A stretch of DNA of 42,298 nt from Streptomyces albospinus (GTDB taxonomy: Bacteria; Actinomycetota; Actinomycetes; Streptomycetales; Streptomycetaceae): assembly GCF_014648695.1 (NCBI RefSeq), contig NZ_BMRP01000047.1, positions 6,251 through 48,548 on the forward strand, in the 5' to 3' direction. The translations under genes and the position numbers were made by a program. Under the pieces are notes generated by a model. That model worked only from the letters and a program-made list of their open reading frames with translations. It was not told where the DNA came from and searched no databases. Below, piece by piece: positions 23,643 to 32,725 of the stretch; the first letter of the stretch is position 1; each line of letters opens with the position of its first letter.

Positions 23643-24461
23643 ATGAGCTCCTTCCTTCGCCCTGCCGACGCGGACGAACCGTCGCCGCTGACCGTGGTGC
23701 CCGACCGCTCCGCCTACCGTCCCGTCTCCTGCCACCTCGCCATCGCGCCGCCGGTGAGCGTCGTCATCCCGGCGATGAACGAGGCGGAGAACCTTCCGTA
23801 CGTCTTCCGGACCCTGCCGGACTGGATCCACGAAGTGGTCCTGGTCGACGGGAACTCCACCGACGACACCGTCCGGGTCGCCCGCGAGCTGTGGCCCGGC
23901 GTCACCGTCGTCACCCAGCGCGGCAGGGGCAAGGGGGACGCACTGATCAGCGGCTTCGCGGCCTGCACCGGCGAGATCATCGTGATGGTCGACGCGGACG
24001 GGTCGGCCGACGGCCGCGAGATCGTCAGCTATGTCTCGGCGCTGGTCTCCGGGGCCGACTTCGCCAAGGGGTCGCGCTTCGCCAACGGGGGCGGCACGGA
24101 CGACATGACGCCGGTGCGCCGGCTCGGCAACCGCGTGCTGACCGCCGTCGTCAACCTCAAGTTCGGCGCCCGCTACACCGATCTCTGCTACGGCTACAAC
24201 GCCTTCTGGCGGCACTGCCTGGACCGGATAGCCCTGGACTGCGCCGGGTTCGAGGTCGAGACCCTGATGAACATCCGGGTGGTCAAGGCGGGACTTCGGG
24301 TCCAGGAGATCCCCAGCCACGAGTTCCACCGCATCCACGGCGCCAGCAATCTGCGGGCGGTGCGGGACGGGCTGCGGGTGCTGCGGGTGATCCTGCGCGA
24401 GCGGGGCACCAGACGGAAGCCGGCCGCCCGGCCCGCGCTGATCACCGGGGACGTGCTGTGA
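23643..24461 (+). CDS. Family 2 glycosyltransferase (DPM1/GtrB-like)
   Basis: A 272-residue GT-A fold transferase that probably loads a sugar from a nucleotide donor onto polyprenyl phosphate. Motifs in order: VSVVIPAMNEAENLPYVFRTL, the EVVLVDGNSTDDT donor site, GRGKGDAL, IIVMVDADGSADGREI with the DxD-type metal site, FAKGSRF, and the acceptor-side LCYGYNAFW and FEVETLMNIR. Its C-terminus is short and basic with no membrane helices, unlike GtrB proteins with two helices. ATG 23643 has GAGAGGGAA upstream. It opens a tightly packed operon: the next gene overlaps its stop by 4 nt. Confidence 0.92.
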   Translation: MSSFLRPADADEPSPLTVVPDRSAYRPVSCHLAIAPPVSVVIPAMNEAENLPYVFRTLPDWIHEVVLVDGNSTDDTVRVARELWPGVTVVTQRGRGKGDALISGFAACTGEIIVMVDADGSADGREIVSYVSALVSGADFAKGSRFANGGGTDDMTPVRRLGNRVLTAVVNLKFGARYTDLCYGYNAFWRHCLDRIALDCAGFEVETLMNIRVVKAGLRVQEIPSHEFHRIHGASNLRAVRDGLRVLRVILRERGTRRKPAARPALITGDVL

Positions 24462-25510
24462 CGGGGCCGGGGGGCTCGGGCCCGAGAGTGTCGGTCGTGA
24501 TCTGCGCGCACACCGAGGAGCGGTGGGCGGACGTCCTGGCGGCGGTGGCGTCGGTGCGGGAGCAGTCGTATCCCGCGGCCGAGCTGCTGGTGGTGGTCGA
24601 CCACCACGACGCGCTGCTGGCGCGGCTGCGGGAGCACTTCGGCGGCGCGGGCACCCGGACCGCGTCCCCGACTCCCCTGCGGATCATGGCCAATTCAGGT
24701 CCCCGCGGGCTCTCCGCGGGGCGCAACACCGGCATCGCCGCGGCCACCGGCGACGTCGTCGCGTTCCTGGACGACGACGCGGTGGCCGAGCGGGACTGGC
24801 TGCGCCACTTCGCGACGGCGTACGCGGATCCTGCGGTGCTGGCGGTCGGCGGGCGCACCGAACCGGCGTGGGAGTCGGGGCGCCGGCCGCGGTGGTTCCC
24901 CGCCGAGTTCGACTGGGTGGTGGGGTGCACCTACCGCGGGCTGCCGGCGGGGAAGGTGCGGGTGCGCAATGTGCTGGGAGGCAACGCGTCGTTCCGCACC
25001 CGGGTGTTCGGCCTCGTCGGCGGGTTCACCACCGGCATCGGCCGGGACGCCGGGCGGCGTCCGCTGGGCGGCGAGGAGACCGAGCTGTGCATCCGGATCA
25101 CCCAGGCGCTGCCGGACGCGGTGCTGCTGATCGACGACCGGGCGGTCATCCACCACCGGGTGCCCGCCGAACGGGAGCGCTTCGGCTACTTCCGGAGCCG
25201 GGCGTACGCGGAGGGGCTGTCCAAGGCGCTGGTGGCGCGGAGCGTCGGCGCGCGGGACGGGCTGGCGGCGGAGCGCCGCCACACGGCCCGGGTGCTGCCC
25301 GCGGGGGTGCTGCGCGGCCTGCGGGACGCCCTGCTGGGACGGCCCGGCGGGCTCGGCCGGGCCGGCGCGATCGTGGCGGGGGCGACGGCCGCGGCGGGCG
25401 GCTATGCGGTGGGCAGGCTGCGGTACCGCTCAACGACGGGCGCCCGTACGGGAGTCGGTGTACCGCCGGTCGGTCCGCCCGCCCCGGCGCACGGGGAGGC
25501 GGCGGCATGA
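24458..25510 (+). CDS. Family 2 glycosyltransferase
   Basis: A 350-residue GT-A transferase. Seen: RVSVVICAHTEERWADVLAAVASVREQSYPAAELLVVVD, GLSAGRNTGIAAATGDVVAFLDDDAVAERDWL with the DDD metal motif, LGGNASFRTRVF acceptor loop, and GGEETELCIRI (the ED-type catalytic acid region). The C-terminal ~70 residues are Arg/Gly-rich with one hydrophobic stretch (AGAIVAGATAAAGGYAVG) that may touch the membrane. It starts with GTG 24458, overlapping the preceding stop by 4 nt, and its own stop overlaps the deacetylase start by 4 nt. Likely an inverting transferase that extends the lipid-linked glycan; sugar unknown. Confidence 0.92.
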   Translation: MTGPGGSGPRVSVVICAHTEERWADVLAAVASVREQSYPAAELLVVVDHHDALLARLREHFGGAGTRTASPTPLRIMANSGPRGLSAGRNTGIAAATGDVVAFLDDDAVAERDWLRHFATAYADPAVLAVGGRTEPAWESGRRPRWFPAEFDWVVGCTYRGLPAGKVRVRNVLGGNASFRTRVFGLVGGFTTGIGRDAGRRPLGGEETELCIRITQALPDAVLLIDDRAVIHHRVPAERERFGYFRSRAYAEGLSKALVARSVGARDGLAAERRHTARVLPAGVLRGLRDALLGRPGGLGRAGAIVAGATAAAGGYAVGRLRYRSTTGARTGVGVPPVGPPAPAHGEAAA

Positions 25511-26355
25511 GACCCCCCGGTGTCGGCACCGGCCCCATCGGAGCGGACGGCGCCGTGTTCCCTGCCGCGCCGTCCGCGGCCCCGGTGCCGATCCTCATGT
25601 ACCACGCGGTGACCCTCGCCCCGGCGCCCGCCATGAGGGAACTCTCGGTCACCCCCGAGGCGTTCGCGGACCAGATGGCGGTGCTGGCCACCCGCGGCTT
25701 CACCCCGCTGACCACCGCCGCACTCGCGGCGGCCTGGCGGGACGGCGGCCCGCTGCCGCCCCGGCCGGTGCTGATCACCTTCGACGACGGCTACGAGGGT
25801 GTCCACCGCCATGCGCTGCCCGCCCTCGCCCGGCACGGCTTCCCGGCCACCCTCTTCGCCGCGACGGGCTGGCTGCGCGGTCGGCACGCCACCGGGGGCG
25901 CGCCGGACACCATGCTCGGCTGGGACGAGATACGGGAACTGGCCGCGGCCGGCCTGGAGATCGGCGGGCACAGCCACCGCCATCCGTCGCTCGACGGGGT
26001 CGGCGAGGAGCGGCTGTGGCAGGAGGTGGCGCGCTGCCGGGAGATCATCGCCGAGGAGACCGGGGCGGCGCCGGAGTCGTTCGCGTATCCCTACGGCCAC
26101 TCCAGCGGCCGGGTGCGGCAGGTGGTGCGGGCGCTGGGCTTCCGGCAGGCGCTGGCGGTGCGCAATGCGCTCGCCGAGCGGCGGCAGGGACCGTATGCGC
26201 TGGCCCGGCTGACCATCCGGCGGCACACCGGCACCGAGGAGTTCGCCCGGCTCGTCGAAGGGCACGGGATCGGGCGGGCGTTCGCCCGGGACCGGGTGCT
26301 CACCAAGGGGTACGCGATGGTGCGCAGGACACGGCAGGTGGTCCGGCGTGACTGA
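25507..26355 (+). CDS. Polysaccharide deacetylase (CE4 / NodB fold)
   Basis: A 282-residue CE4-type deacetylase that removes N- or O-acetyl groups from glycans. ILMYHAVTL starts the barrel; motif 1 is TFDDGY at 91-96 (Asp93 base, Asp94 metal); motif 2 is GHSHRHPSL with metal His155 and His159; motif 3 is FAYPYGHSSGRVR. No signal peptide is visible, so it either acts on cytoplasmic lipid-linked intermediates or is exported in an unusual way. The start ATG 25507 overlaps the previous stop, and the next gene begins 8 nt before its stop. Its presence predicts an acetylamino-sugar in the product. Confidence 0.92.
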   Translation: MRPPGVGTGPIGADGAVFPAAPSAAPVPILMYHAVTLAPAPAMRELSVTPEAFADQMAVLATRGFTPLTTAALAAAWRDGGPLPPRPVLITFDDGYEGVHRHALPALARHGFPATLFAATGWLRGRHATGGAPDTMLGWDEIRELAAAGLEIGGHSHRHPSLDGVGEERLWQEVARCREIIAEETGAAPESFAYPYGHSSGRVRQVVRALGFRQALAVRNALAERRQGPYALARLTIRRHTGTEEFARLVEGHGIGRAFARDRVLTKGYAMVRRTRQVVRRD

Positions 26356-29300
26356 GACGACCACGCGGGCCGCGGAGCGCACCGGTCCGGAGCAGGACGG
26401 CGCCGGGCGCGCCGCGGGGCAGGGCGGGCACGGTCCGCTCTTCCGCAACGCCTATGCACTGATGCTCAACACCGGCGTCTCCGGGCTGCTCGGCCTCGGG
26501 TTCTGGCTGGTCGCCGCCCGCTACTACACGGCGGACGCGGTCGGCCAGGGCTCGGCGGCGATCGCCGCGATGAAGCTGCTGGCCGGGCTGACCGCGCTCA
26601 CGCTGACCGGCACGCTCGCCCGCTTCATCCCGGTCGCCGGGCACACCACCGCCCGCCTGGTGCTGCGCAGTTACGCCGGCAGCGCCGCCGTGGTCGCCCT
26701 CGCCGCGACCGTCTTCCTGCTCACCCTCGACGACTGGGGCCCCTCGTACCGCTTCCTGCACGGGCCCTGGGGCGGTCTCGGCTTCGTCGCGGCGGTGATC
26801 GCCTGGTCGCTGCTCACCCTTCAGGACGCGGTGCTGACCGGGCTGCGCAGCGCCCTGTGGGTGCCGGTCGGCAACCTCGCCTTCTCGGCGGTGAAGCTGG
26901 GGCTGCTGGTGGTGTTCGCGGCGGCGCTGCCGACCGCCGGGGTCTTCGTCTCCTGGGCCGCGGCCATCGCGGTGTCGGTGCTCCCGCTGGGCCGGCTGGT
27001 CTTCCGGCGGCTGATACCCGGGCACGTAAGGGCCACCGGCCCGACCGCCCGGCCGCCGACGCTGCGCCGGATGGCCCGCTTCCTGGTCGGCGACTGCACC
27101 GGCTCGCTGTTCTCGCTGGCCGTCGTCTATCTCGTACCGGTCCTGGTCGCCGCCCAGGTCGGCGCGGCGGACAACGCGTACTTCTACATCACCACCACCA
27201 TCGGCGGCACGGTCAATCTGCTCGCCCTCAACATGGGCGCCTCGCTGACCGTCGAGGGCGCCCACGACCCGGCCCGGCTGGCCCACAACACCCGGGCCGC
27301 GCTGCGCCGGATGACCCGGATCATGCTCCCGGTCTGCGTCGGCCTGTTCGTGGGCGCGCCCCACATCCTGGGGGTGTTCGGCCCGGGATACGCCCAGGCG
27401 GCGACGCCGCTGCTCCGCTGGCTCGCGGTGGGGGCCGCGCTGCGGGTCGTCATGGAGGTCCACTTCGCGGTGCTGCGCGCGCAGAACCGGACCTCCGGAC
27501 TGGCCGGCCTCCAGGGCCTGTTGTGCGTCCTGGTGCTCGGGCTGACCGTGATGCTGCTGCCGCGGATGGGCCTGACCGGCGCGGGGCTCGCCGAGGTCAC
27601 CAGCCTGACGGTGATCGTCGCGGTGGCCGGCGTACGGCTGCGGCGGGTGCTGCGCGGGCAGGTGGGCGCCGGGCTGGACGGGCGGCCGAAGGCGGCAGTG
27701 GTCCGGACGCCGGTGCAGGCGGTGGCACCGGACGGGGACCTGGCGGACCTGGCGGTGTACGGGGACCAGTGGGACGGGCCGGCCTGGACCGGACCCCGGG
27801 CCGAGCCGGAGCCGCCGCCCCCGAGGCGTGCCGGACGAACGCCGCGCGGCGGGCCGGGGCGCCTGCTGCCGCTGGGCGTCGCGGTGGTGTCGGGCGCCGC
27901 CCTCGCGCTGTACTGGCTGCCGCTCGGCGGGATGGGCGACTCCGACCTGGACCGGATGGGCGGCCTCGGGCTGCTCTCCGTTCTGCCGGCCGCCTCCCTG
28001 GCCGGTCTCGCCCTGCTGATCGCGGCGTACGGCTGCGCCCTGTGGCTGCCCCGGCCGCGCCCCGCGCTGCTCACCACCGTCCTGCTGCTGACCGTGGTCT
28101 CGCTGCACGCCCTCCCGGCCGTACTGGAGAGCGTGCCCCGCTTCCCCACCGCCTGGCAGCACCTGGGCTTCCTCGACTACCTGGGGCGGACCGGCACCGC
28201 CGTACCGGACCTGGACGCCCGCTGGAGCTGGCCGGGGTTCTTCGCCGGGGCGCGGTTCCTGGCCGGGGCGTGCGGCGTCACGGACTACACCGAGGTGCTG
28301 CGCTGGTGGCCGACGGTCCTCGAACTCCTCTGCCTGGCACCGCTGTTCCTGCTCCTGCGGGCCGTACGGGCGAGCTGGCGGGCGAAGTGGTGCGCGGCCT
28401 GGCTGTTCGCGCTGTGCGGCTGGGTCGGCCAGGACTACTTCTCACCGCAGGGCTTCACCTATCTCCTCTACCTGGTGTTCGCGGCGATCCTGCTGGTGTG
28501 GTTCCGCACGCCCGGGCCGCCGTCCCGGCGGCACCGCATACCGGGCGAGGCGGCACTCGCCCCGGCCGGCCGCGGTCAGCGGGTGACGCTGCTCGCCGTG
28601 CTCCTCGCCCTCTTCGCCGCCGCGGTCGCGGGCCATCAGCTCACCCCCTTCGTCATGCTCGGGGTGCTGACCGTGCTGGTGCTGGCCCGCCGGTCGACGC
28701 TGCGCGGGCTGCCGCTGCTGTGCGGGGTGCTGGTCGCGGCATGGGTGGGGTTCCTGGCCGAGCCGTACTGGTCGGGGCACTTCGGCGAGCTGTTCGGCGG
28801 CCTCGGAGGCATCGGCGGCAATGTCACCTCGTCCGTCACCGACCGGATCGGCGGCGACGCCGCCCACCAACTGGTGCTCTACACCCGGGTGGGCCTGGCC
28901 GGCGGCGTGCTGACGCTGGCCTGCTGGGGCGTGCTGCGCCGGCGGGCGGCGGGCTATACGGAACGCTCGCTCCTCATCCTGGCCTTCGTCCCGTTCCTGG
29001 GCTTCGGCATGCAGTCCTACGGCGGCGAAATGGCGCTCCGGGTCTTCCTCTTCGCGCTGCCCGGTGCCTGTGTGCTGGCGGCGCTGGCGCTCTTCCCGCG
29101 CGATGCCGGGGCCGCCCGCGGCGGCCTCCGCGGCGCCCTCGGTCCGCTCGCCGCCCTGCTGACGGGGCTGCTGCTGGCCTTCGGCTTCCTCGTCGCCCGC
29201 TGGGGCAACGAGCCGTTCGAACGCATCCGGCCTGGCGAGGTCGCGGCGATGGACTACGTCTACGCCCACGACCGGCCGACCGCCCGCCTGCTGTGGCTGA

Positions 29301-29860
29301 GCCCCGACCCCGTCGACAGCGTGACCCCCGAACTTCCGTGGGGCGCCAGGGACATGGAGCGGGTCCAGTACCAGCCGGCCCCGGCTCCCCGCGACCCGGC
29401 CCGGGTCGCCCCCGTGATCGACGCCCTGCGGAAGGCCGGCCCGCAGTCGTATCTCGTCGTCAACCACGCCCAGGCGGAGTCGCTGCGCCTGAACGCGGGC
29501 TACGGGGCGCACTGGGAGCAGCGGCTGCGCGCCACGCTCGACGCCCGCCCCGATCTGCGCCGGGTGGTGTCCAACGCCCATGCCGCCGTCTACGAGTTGA
29601 CCCGCCGGCCGCCGGGCGCCGTCCCCTCCGCCCGCCCCGGCCCGGCCGGACCGCTGGTGACCTGGACGCCGTGGTCGGTGCTCGGCGCGACGGCGGCGCT
29701 CGCGGTGATCCTGCTGCTGTCCGCGCGCGAGGTGATACGGGTCGCCGCCCCGCCGGGCAGGCGTCGACTCCATTGGCTCCAGGGCCTGTTCTGGTTCTCC
29801 GTGCCCTTGCTGCTGGTGTTCCTGGCGTCGCTGGCCGAGCGCTTCGCGACCATGTCGTAG
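26348..29860 (+). CDS. Fusion of Wzx-type flippase and GT-C/polymerase-like membrane domain
   Basis: A 1170-residue polytopic protein. Residues about 30-450 look like an oligosaccharide flippase of the MATE/MVF (Wzx) type: FRNAYALMLNTGVSGLLGLGFWLVAARYY, about 12 membrane segments, and AYFYITTTIGGTVNLLALNMG in the second half. A Pro/Arg-rich linker covers about 455-515. Residues about 515-1000 form a second hydrophobic block of 10-12 segments with WVGQDYFSPQGFTYLLYLVFAAILLVW, GHQLTPFVML and LAEPYWSGHF loops, then a soluble domain (about 1010-1115) and two final helices. That layout resembles GT-C glycosyltransferases or a Wzy polymerase. GTG 26348 overlaps the deacetylase by 8 nt. Flipping and transfer or polymerisation in one chain is inferred; no catalytic residue is proven. 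Confidence 0.82.
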   Translation: MTETTTRAAERTGPEQDGAGRAAGQGGHGPLFRNAYALMLNTGVSGLLGLGFWLVAARYYTADAVGQGSAAIAAMKLLAGLTALTLTGTLARFIPVAGHTTARLVLRSYAGSAAVVALAATVFLLTLDDWGPSYRFLHGPWGGLGFVAAVIAWSLLTLQDAVLTGLRSALWVPVGNLAFSAVKLGLLVVFAAALPTAGVFVSWAAAIAVSVLPLGRLVFRRLIPGHVRATGPTARPPTLRRMARFLVGDCTGSLFSLAVVYLVPVLVAAQVGAADNAYFYITTTIGGTVNLLALNMGASLTVEGAHDPARLAHNTRAALRRMTRIMLPVCVGLFVGAPHILGVFGPGYAQAATPLLRWLAVGAALRVVMEVHFAVLRAQNRTSGLAGLQGLLCVLVLGLTVMLLPRMGLTGAGLAEVTSLTVIVAVAGVRLRRVLRGQVGAGLDGRPKAAVVRTPVQAVAPDGDLADLAVYGDQWDGPAWTGPRAEPEPPPPRRAGRTPRGGPGRLLPLGVAVVSGAALALYWLPLGGMGDSDLDRMGGLGLLSVLPAASLAGLALLIAAYGCALWLPRPRPALLTTVLLLTVVSLHALPAVLESVPRFPTAWQHLGFLDYLGRTGTAVPDLDARWSWPGFFAGARFLAGACGVTDYTEVLRWWPTVLELLCLAPLFLLLRAVRASWRAKWCAAWLFALCGWVGQDYFSPQGFTYLLYLVFAAILLVWFRTPGPPSRRHRIPGEAALAPAGRGQRVTLLAVLLALFAAAVAGHQLTPFVMLGVLTVLVLARRSTLRGLPLLCGVLVAAWVGFLAEPYWSGHFGELFGGLGGIGGNVTSSVTDRIGGDAAHQLVLYTRVGLAGGVLTLACWGVLRRRAAGYTERSLLILAFVPFLGFGMQSYGGEMALRVFLFALPGACVLAALALFPRDAGAARGGLRGALGPLAALLTGLLLAFGFLVARWGNEPFERIRPGEVAAMDYVYAHDRPTARLLWLSPDPVDSVTPELPWGARDMERVQYQPAPAPRDPARVAPVIDALRKAGPQSYLVVNHAQAESLRLNAGYGAHWEQRLRATLDARPDLRRVVSNAHAAVYELTRRPPGAVPSARPGPAGPLVTWTPWSVLGATAALAVILLLSAREVIRVAAPPGRRRLHWLQGLFWFSVPLLLVFLASLAERFATMS

Positions 29861-29906
29861 CCGTCGAGGCGGACGACCGGCGGGGACACCAGGGATGTGC
29901 GGGGCG

Positions 29907-31352
29907 TCAGGAACGGCGGTCGAGCCACCGCACCGCGTAGCCGCCGAGCGTCACCGTCTGCCCCTCCACGGTCACCGTGGCCGGCCGGTCCGCGGTGTTG
30001 ACGAGCAGCACCGTGTGAGCGCCGCCGAGCGCCTGGACTGAGGCGCCCCCGCTGCGCGCGGTGACGCCGACCGTGCCCGCCCGCCCGTCCGGCGGGAAGG
30101 CCCGGGAGAACCGCATCAGCAGATCCAGCATCGGCAACTCCCGGCCGCCACCGGCCTTTTCGGTGCTGGTCCACAGACAGCCGGGGCAGGCTGCGTCGGA
30201 ATCCTCGTTCTCCGGGTTCCAGTACAGCCCGCTGGTCGCGCCCCCGGCCGCCATCTCCATCAGCGCGACGGCCCGCACCGCGATCCGCTGGCTCTCGCTC
30301 CACTCGGACTCGTGCCGGGCGCCCTCTTCCTCGCCGGCCTCCACATACCACTCCGCCCACCACAGCGGCAGCCCGGTCTCCTTGCGCACCCAGCGGCCCA
30401 CGTCGGCGAACTTCCGGGCCGCCAGGAACGGGTCGTCCTGCGCATAGCGTCCGTCCTTGGTGTAACTGGAACCGTCGACGACGACGAAGTCCGCCCCCGC
30501 CTTGTGCCGGTTCCAGTACCGGAGCGCGTCGATCGACCGCCGGTCGACACTCCCCCAGGGGCCCCGGAGCCCGGACTCGTACGTCCGGTCCCCCGGCAGA
30601 TAACTGTCCATCACCAGATAGGGACCGCCCACCCGGATCCCCTTGTCCACCCCCTTCAACTCCCGGTAGACGAGGTTGTACAGCTGTGTGTACCCCTCGT
30701 AGTCCCAGCGGCCCTTCCCGTCGTCGAAGAAGCCCTTGAGCTCGTTCCAGACCAGGAAGTGCCGGACCTCGGGATACCGGCGGGCGATCTTCCCCGCCAG
30801 CGCGGCGAAGTCGGCGTAGTGCGCCGGGTCGGGGGCCTTCTCCAGCTTGCTCCAGTCGGTGCTCCCGGACCGGCCGCCCTTCATCCAGTCCGGGGCGCCG
30901 CACAGCGTGAGCACGGGCGTGCCGCCGGAGCGCCGGATCAGCGCGATCCGGCGGTCCAGATCGGCGAAGTCGTAGTGTCCGGGGCTCGGTTCGGGGCTGT
31001 CCGCGCCCCACCCCATGATGTGCTGGTTCTGCGGCATGGGGGTACCGGACAGCAGCCGCGTGACCCGGTCCGTGGCAGTCCCGCTCCCCCGGTCCGCGCT
31101 GAACTGGGTGTGGGTGAACCCCCACCCCACGGCCGGCCCCGACGCCCGATGCGACATCCCGCGCTCACCGCCCCTCCCGCACATCACCAGCAGCAGCGCC
31201 AGCGCCGCCACCCCGACCACCACCGCGACCCCGATGGCCGTACCCCGCCGCCCGCAAAGGCCCGCGCCCTCCCGGTCGCCGGGACGATGCGGCCGGGCGC
31301 GGTACGCCGGATGCCCCGGACGGCCCTGACGTTCCCCGGCACGACGTCGCAC
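29907..31352 (-). CDS. Membrane-anchored GH39-like glycoside hydrolase
   Basis: A protein of about 481 residues. An N-terminal basic stretch precedes one hydrophobic segment (TAIGVAVVVGVAALALLLVMC) that acts as signal anchor; LVMC is not a good lipobox. The outer part is a clan-A TIM barrel of the GH39 xylosidase type: GWGADSPEPSPGHYDFADLDRRI, the acid/base Glu204 in LVWNELKG, and nucleophile Glu334 in LWWAEWYVE. A small C-terminal beta domain (NTADRPATVTVEGQTVTLGGYAVRWL) follows. The exact start is uncertain; GTG 31352 is used because it gives a normal anchor, and the frame is open to 31571. It is convergent with the flippase fusion (46 bp) and by analogy with PslG may trim or release the exopolysaccharide. 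Confidence 0.82.
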   Translation of the reverse strand: MRRRAGERQGRPGHPAYRARPHRPGDREGAGLCGRRGTAIGVAVVVGVAALALLLVMCGRGGERGMSHRASGPAVGWGFTHTQFSADRGSGTATDRVTRLLSGTPMPQNQHIMGWGADSPEPSPGHYDFADLDRRIALIRRSGGTPVLTLCGAPDWMKGGRSGSTDWSKLEKAPDPAHYADFAALAGKIARRYPEVRHFLVWNELKGFFDDGKGRWDYEGYTQLYNLVYRELKGVDKGIRVGGPYLVMDSYLPGDRTYESGLRGPWGSVDRRSIDALRYWNRHKAGADFVVVDGSSYTKDGRYAQDDPFLAARKFADVGRWVRKETGLPLWWAEWYVEAGEEEGARHESEWSESQRIAVRAVALMEMAAGGATSGLYWNPENEDSDAACPGCLWTSTEKAGGGRELPMLDLLMRFSRAFPPDGRAGTVGVTARSGGASVQALGGAHTVLLVNTADRPATVTVEGQTVTLGGYAVRWLDRRS

Positions 31353-31531
31353 GACGGACCACACTAGGGCGGCCGGGTCCGGCGCGGCCAGGGCGCACCG
31401 AGGGCGTATCCGGCACCGGAACCGCCGTATTCGGACGGGCATTCGGCCGGGTGTGCGGCTGCGCGGCCCCGTCCCGGGCAAGGCCGGATAATCCTTGTAC
31501 GCAGCGGGCCGCAGTGGCAGATCATGGCGGC

Positions 31532-32644
31532 ATGTCTGCCGATCACGTCCAGCCCGCCCCCGCCGAGGCAACGCTCCCGCTCCGGCTGACCATGGACGAC
31601 AGCGACTCGCCGTCCGATGTCGTCGACGCGCTGTTCCTGGGGCGCTTCGCCAACGGCGAGCAGCCGTACGCCCGCAGCCGGTCGGTGGACCGGGTGCGGG
31701 CCGGGCTGACGCTGCTGCCGCCCGGCGTACGGATCCTGCGCGCGGCGCGCGACGACGACCGCAGCGCCACGCTCGCCGAGGGCGACGGCTTCACGCTGCT
31801 GGTCTCGCGCTGGAACCGCGGCGCCGACGTCACGGTCACCGCCGTCACCGACGACCTCGCCGAGAAGGTGCTGGCGCAGGCCGCGGACGGCGCCGAGGAC
31901 GAGCCGGAACCGCAGCCGGAGAACGTCCCGATGGGCTTCTGGTACTTCTCCCCGCGCCGCGGCCCGCACCGCACCTCCCGCCAGATCACCGCCGGCACGT
32001 GGGAGGAGATCCGCCCCAACTACACCGCGCCGGTGGCCGATGCGATGGACCGGCTGATGAAGGTGGCGCCCCAGGAGATCGCCGGCCGGCTGCTGTTGCT
32101 GCACGGCCCGCCCGGCACGGGCAAGACCTCCGCGCTGCGGACGCTCGCCCGCTCCTGGCGCGACTGGTGCCAGGTCGACTGCGTTCTCGACCCGGAGCGG
32201 CTCTTCAACGACGTCGGCTATCTCATGGACATCGCCATCGGCGAGGACGACATCACCGGCAAGGGCCGCTGGCGGCTGCTCCTCCTGGAGGACTGCGACG
32301 AGCTGATCCGCGGCGAGGCCAAGCACACCGCGGGCCAGGCGCTCTCCCGGCTGCTCAATCTCACCGACGGCCTGCTGGGCCAGGGCCGCAACGTCCTGGT
32401 CGGCGTCACCACCAACGAGGACCTGGAGCGGATGCACCCGGCCGTGGTCCGCCCCGGCCGCTGCCTGGCCCGCATCGAGGTCGGCCCGCTGACCCGTGCG
32501 GAGGCCGCCGGCTGGCTGGGCACCGAGGAAGGCATCGGCCGCGACGGCGCCACGCTGGCCGAGCTCTACGCGCTGCGCCGCGGCACCCGGCCCGCGTCGG
32601 TCCCGGCCCAGGAGTCGGGCGCGGACGCGGGGCTCTACCTGTAG
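31532..32644 (+). CDS. DUF5925 / AAA ATPase family protein
   Basis: A 370-residue ATPase. The N-terminal ~130 residues (SPSDVVDALFLGRFANGEQPYARS...) correspond to the actinobacterial DUF5925 domain. The AAA module begins at about 185: Walker A GPPGTGKTSALRTL, Walker B LLLLEDCDE, sensor-1 VGVTTNEDLERMHPAVVRPGRC (with the sensor Asn and an arginine-finger-like Arg), and a short lid domain. ATG 31532 was chosen since upstream residues in the longer frame are unconserved and GATAAT at 31487-31492 could be its -10 box. The molecular role is unknown; AAA folds of this shape remodel protein complexes. Confidence 0.88.
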   Translation: MSADHVQPAPAEATLPLRLTMDDSDSPSDVVDALFLGRFANGEQPYARSRSVDRVRAGLTLLPPGVRILRAARDDDRSATLAEGDGFTLLVSRWNRGADVTVTAVTDDLAEKVLAQAADGAEDEPEPQPENVPMGFWYFSPRRGPHRTSRQITAGTWEEIRPNYTAPVADAMDRLMKVAPQEIAGRLLLLHGPPGTGKTSALRTLARSWRDWCQVDCVLDPERLFNDVGYLMDIAIGEDDITGKGRWRLLLLEDCDELIRGEAKHTAGQALSRLLNLTDGLLGQGRNVLVGVTTNEDLERMHPAVVRPGRCLARIEVGPLTRAEAAGWLGTEEGIGRDGATLAELYALRRGTRPASVPAQESGADAGLYL

Positions 32645-32698
32645 CGCGGCGCGGGCGGCCGAGGAGCGTCCGGGCACTGACGCACCCTCACCACTAGG

Positions 32699-32717
32699 CC
32701 CGGGCCGCCCGCCCGGG
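32699..32717. terminator. Hairpin between convergent AAA and phosphatase genes
   Basis: CCCGGGC-cgccc-GCCCGGG: 7-bp perfect arms with a 5-nt loop in the 81-bp gap between genes ending at 32644 and 32726; TCTT follows on the plus strand. A bidirectional terminator is plausible. Confidence 0.5.
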
Positions 32718-32725
32718 TCTTCGCC

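Noticed and set aside
26300..28162. 620-residue minus-strand frame opposite the flippase fusion
   Set aside because: Gln/Gly/Arg-rich composition typical of shadow frames, and the plus strand has a coherent membrane protein.
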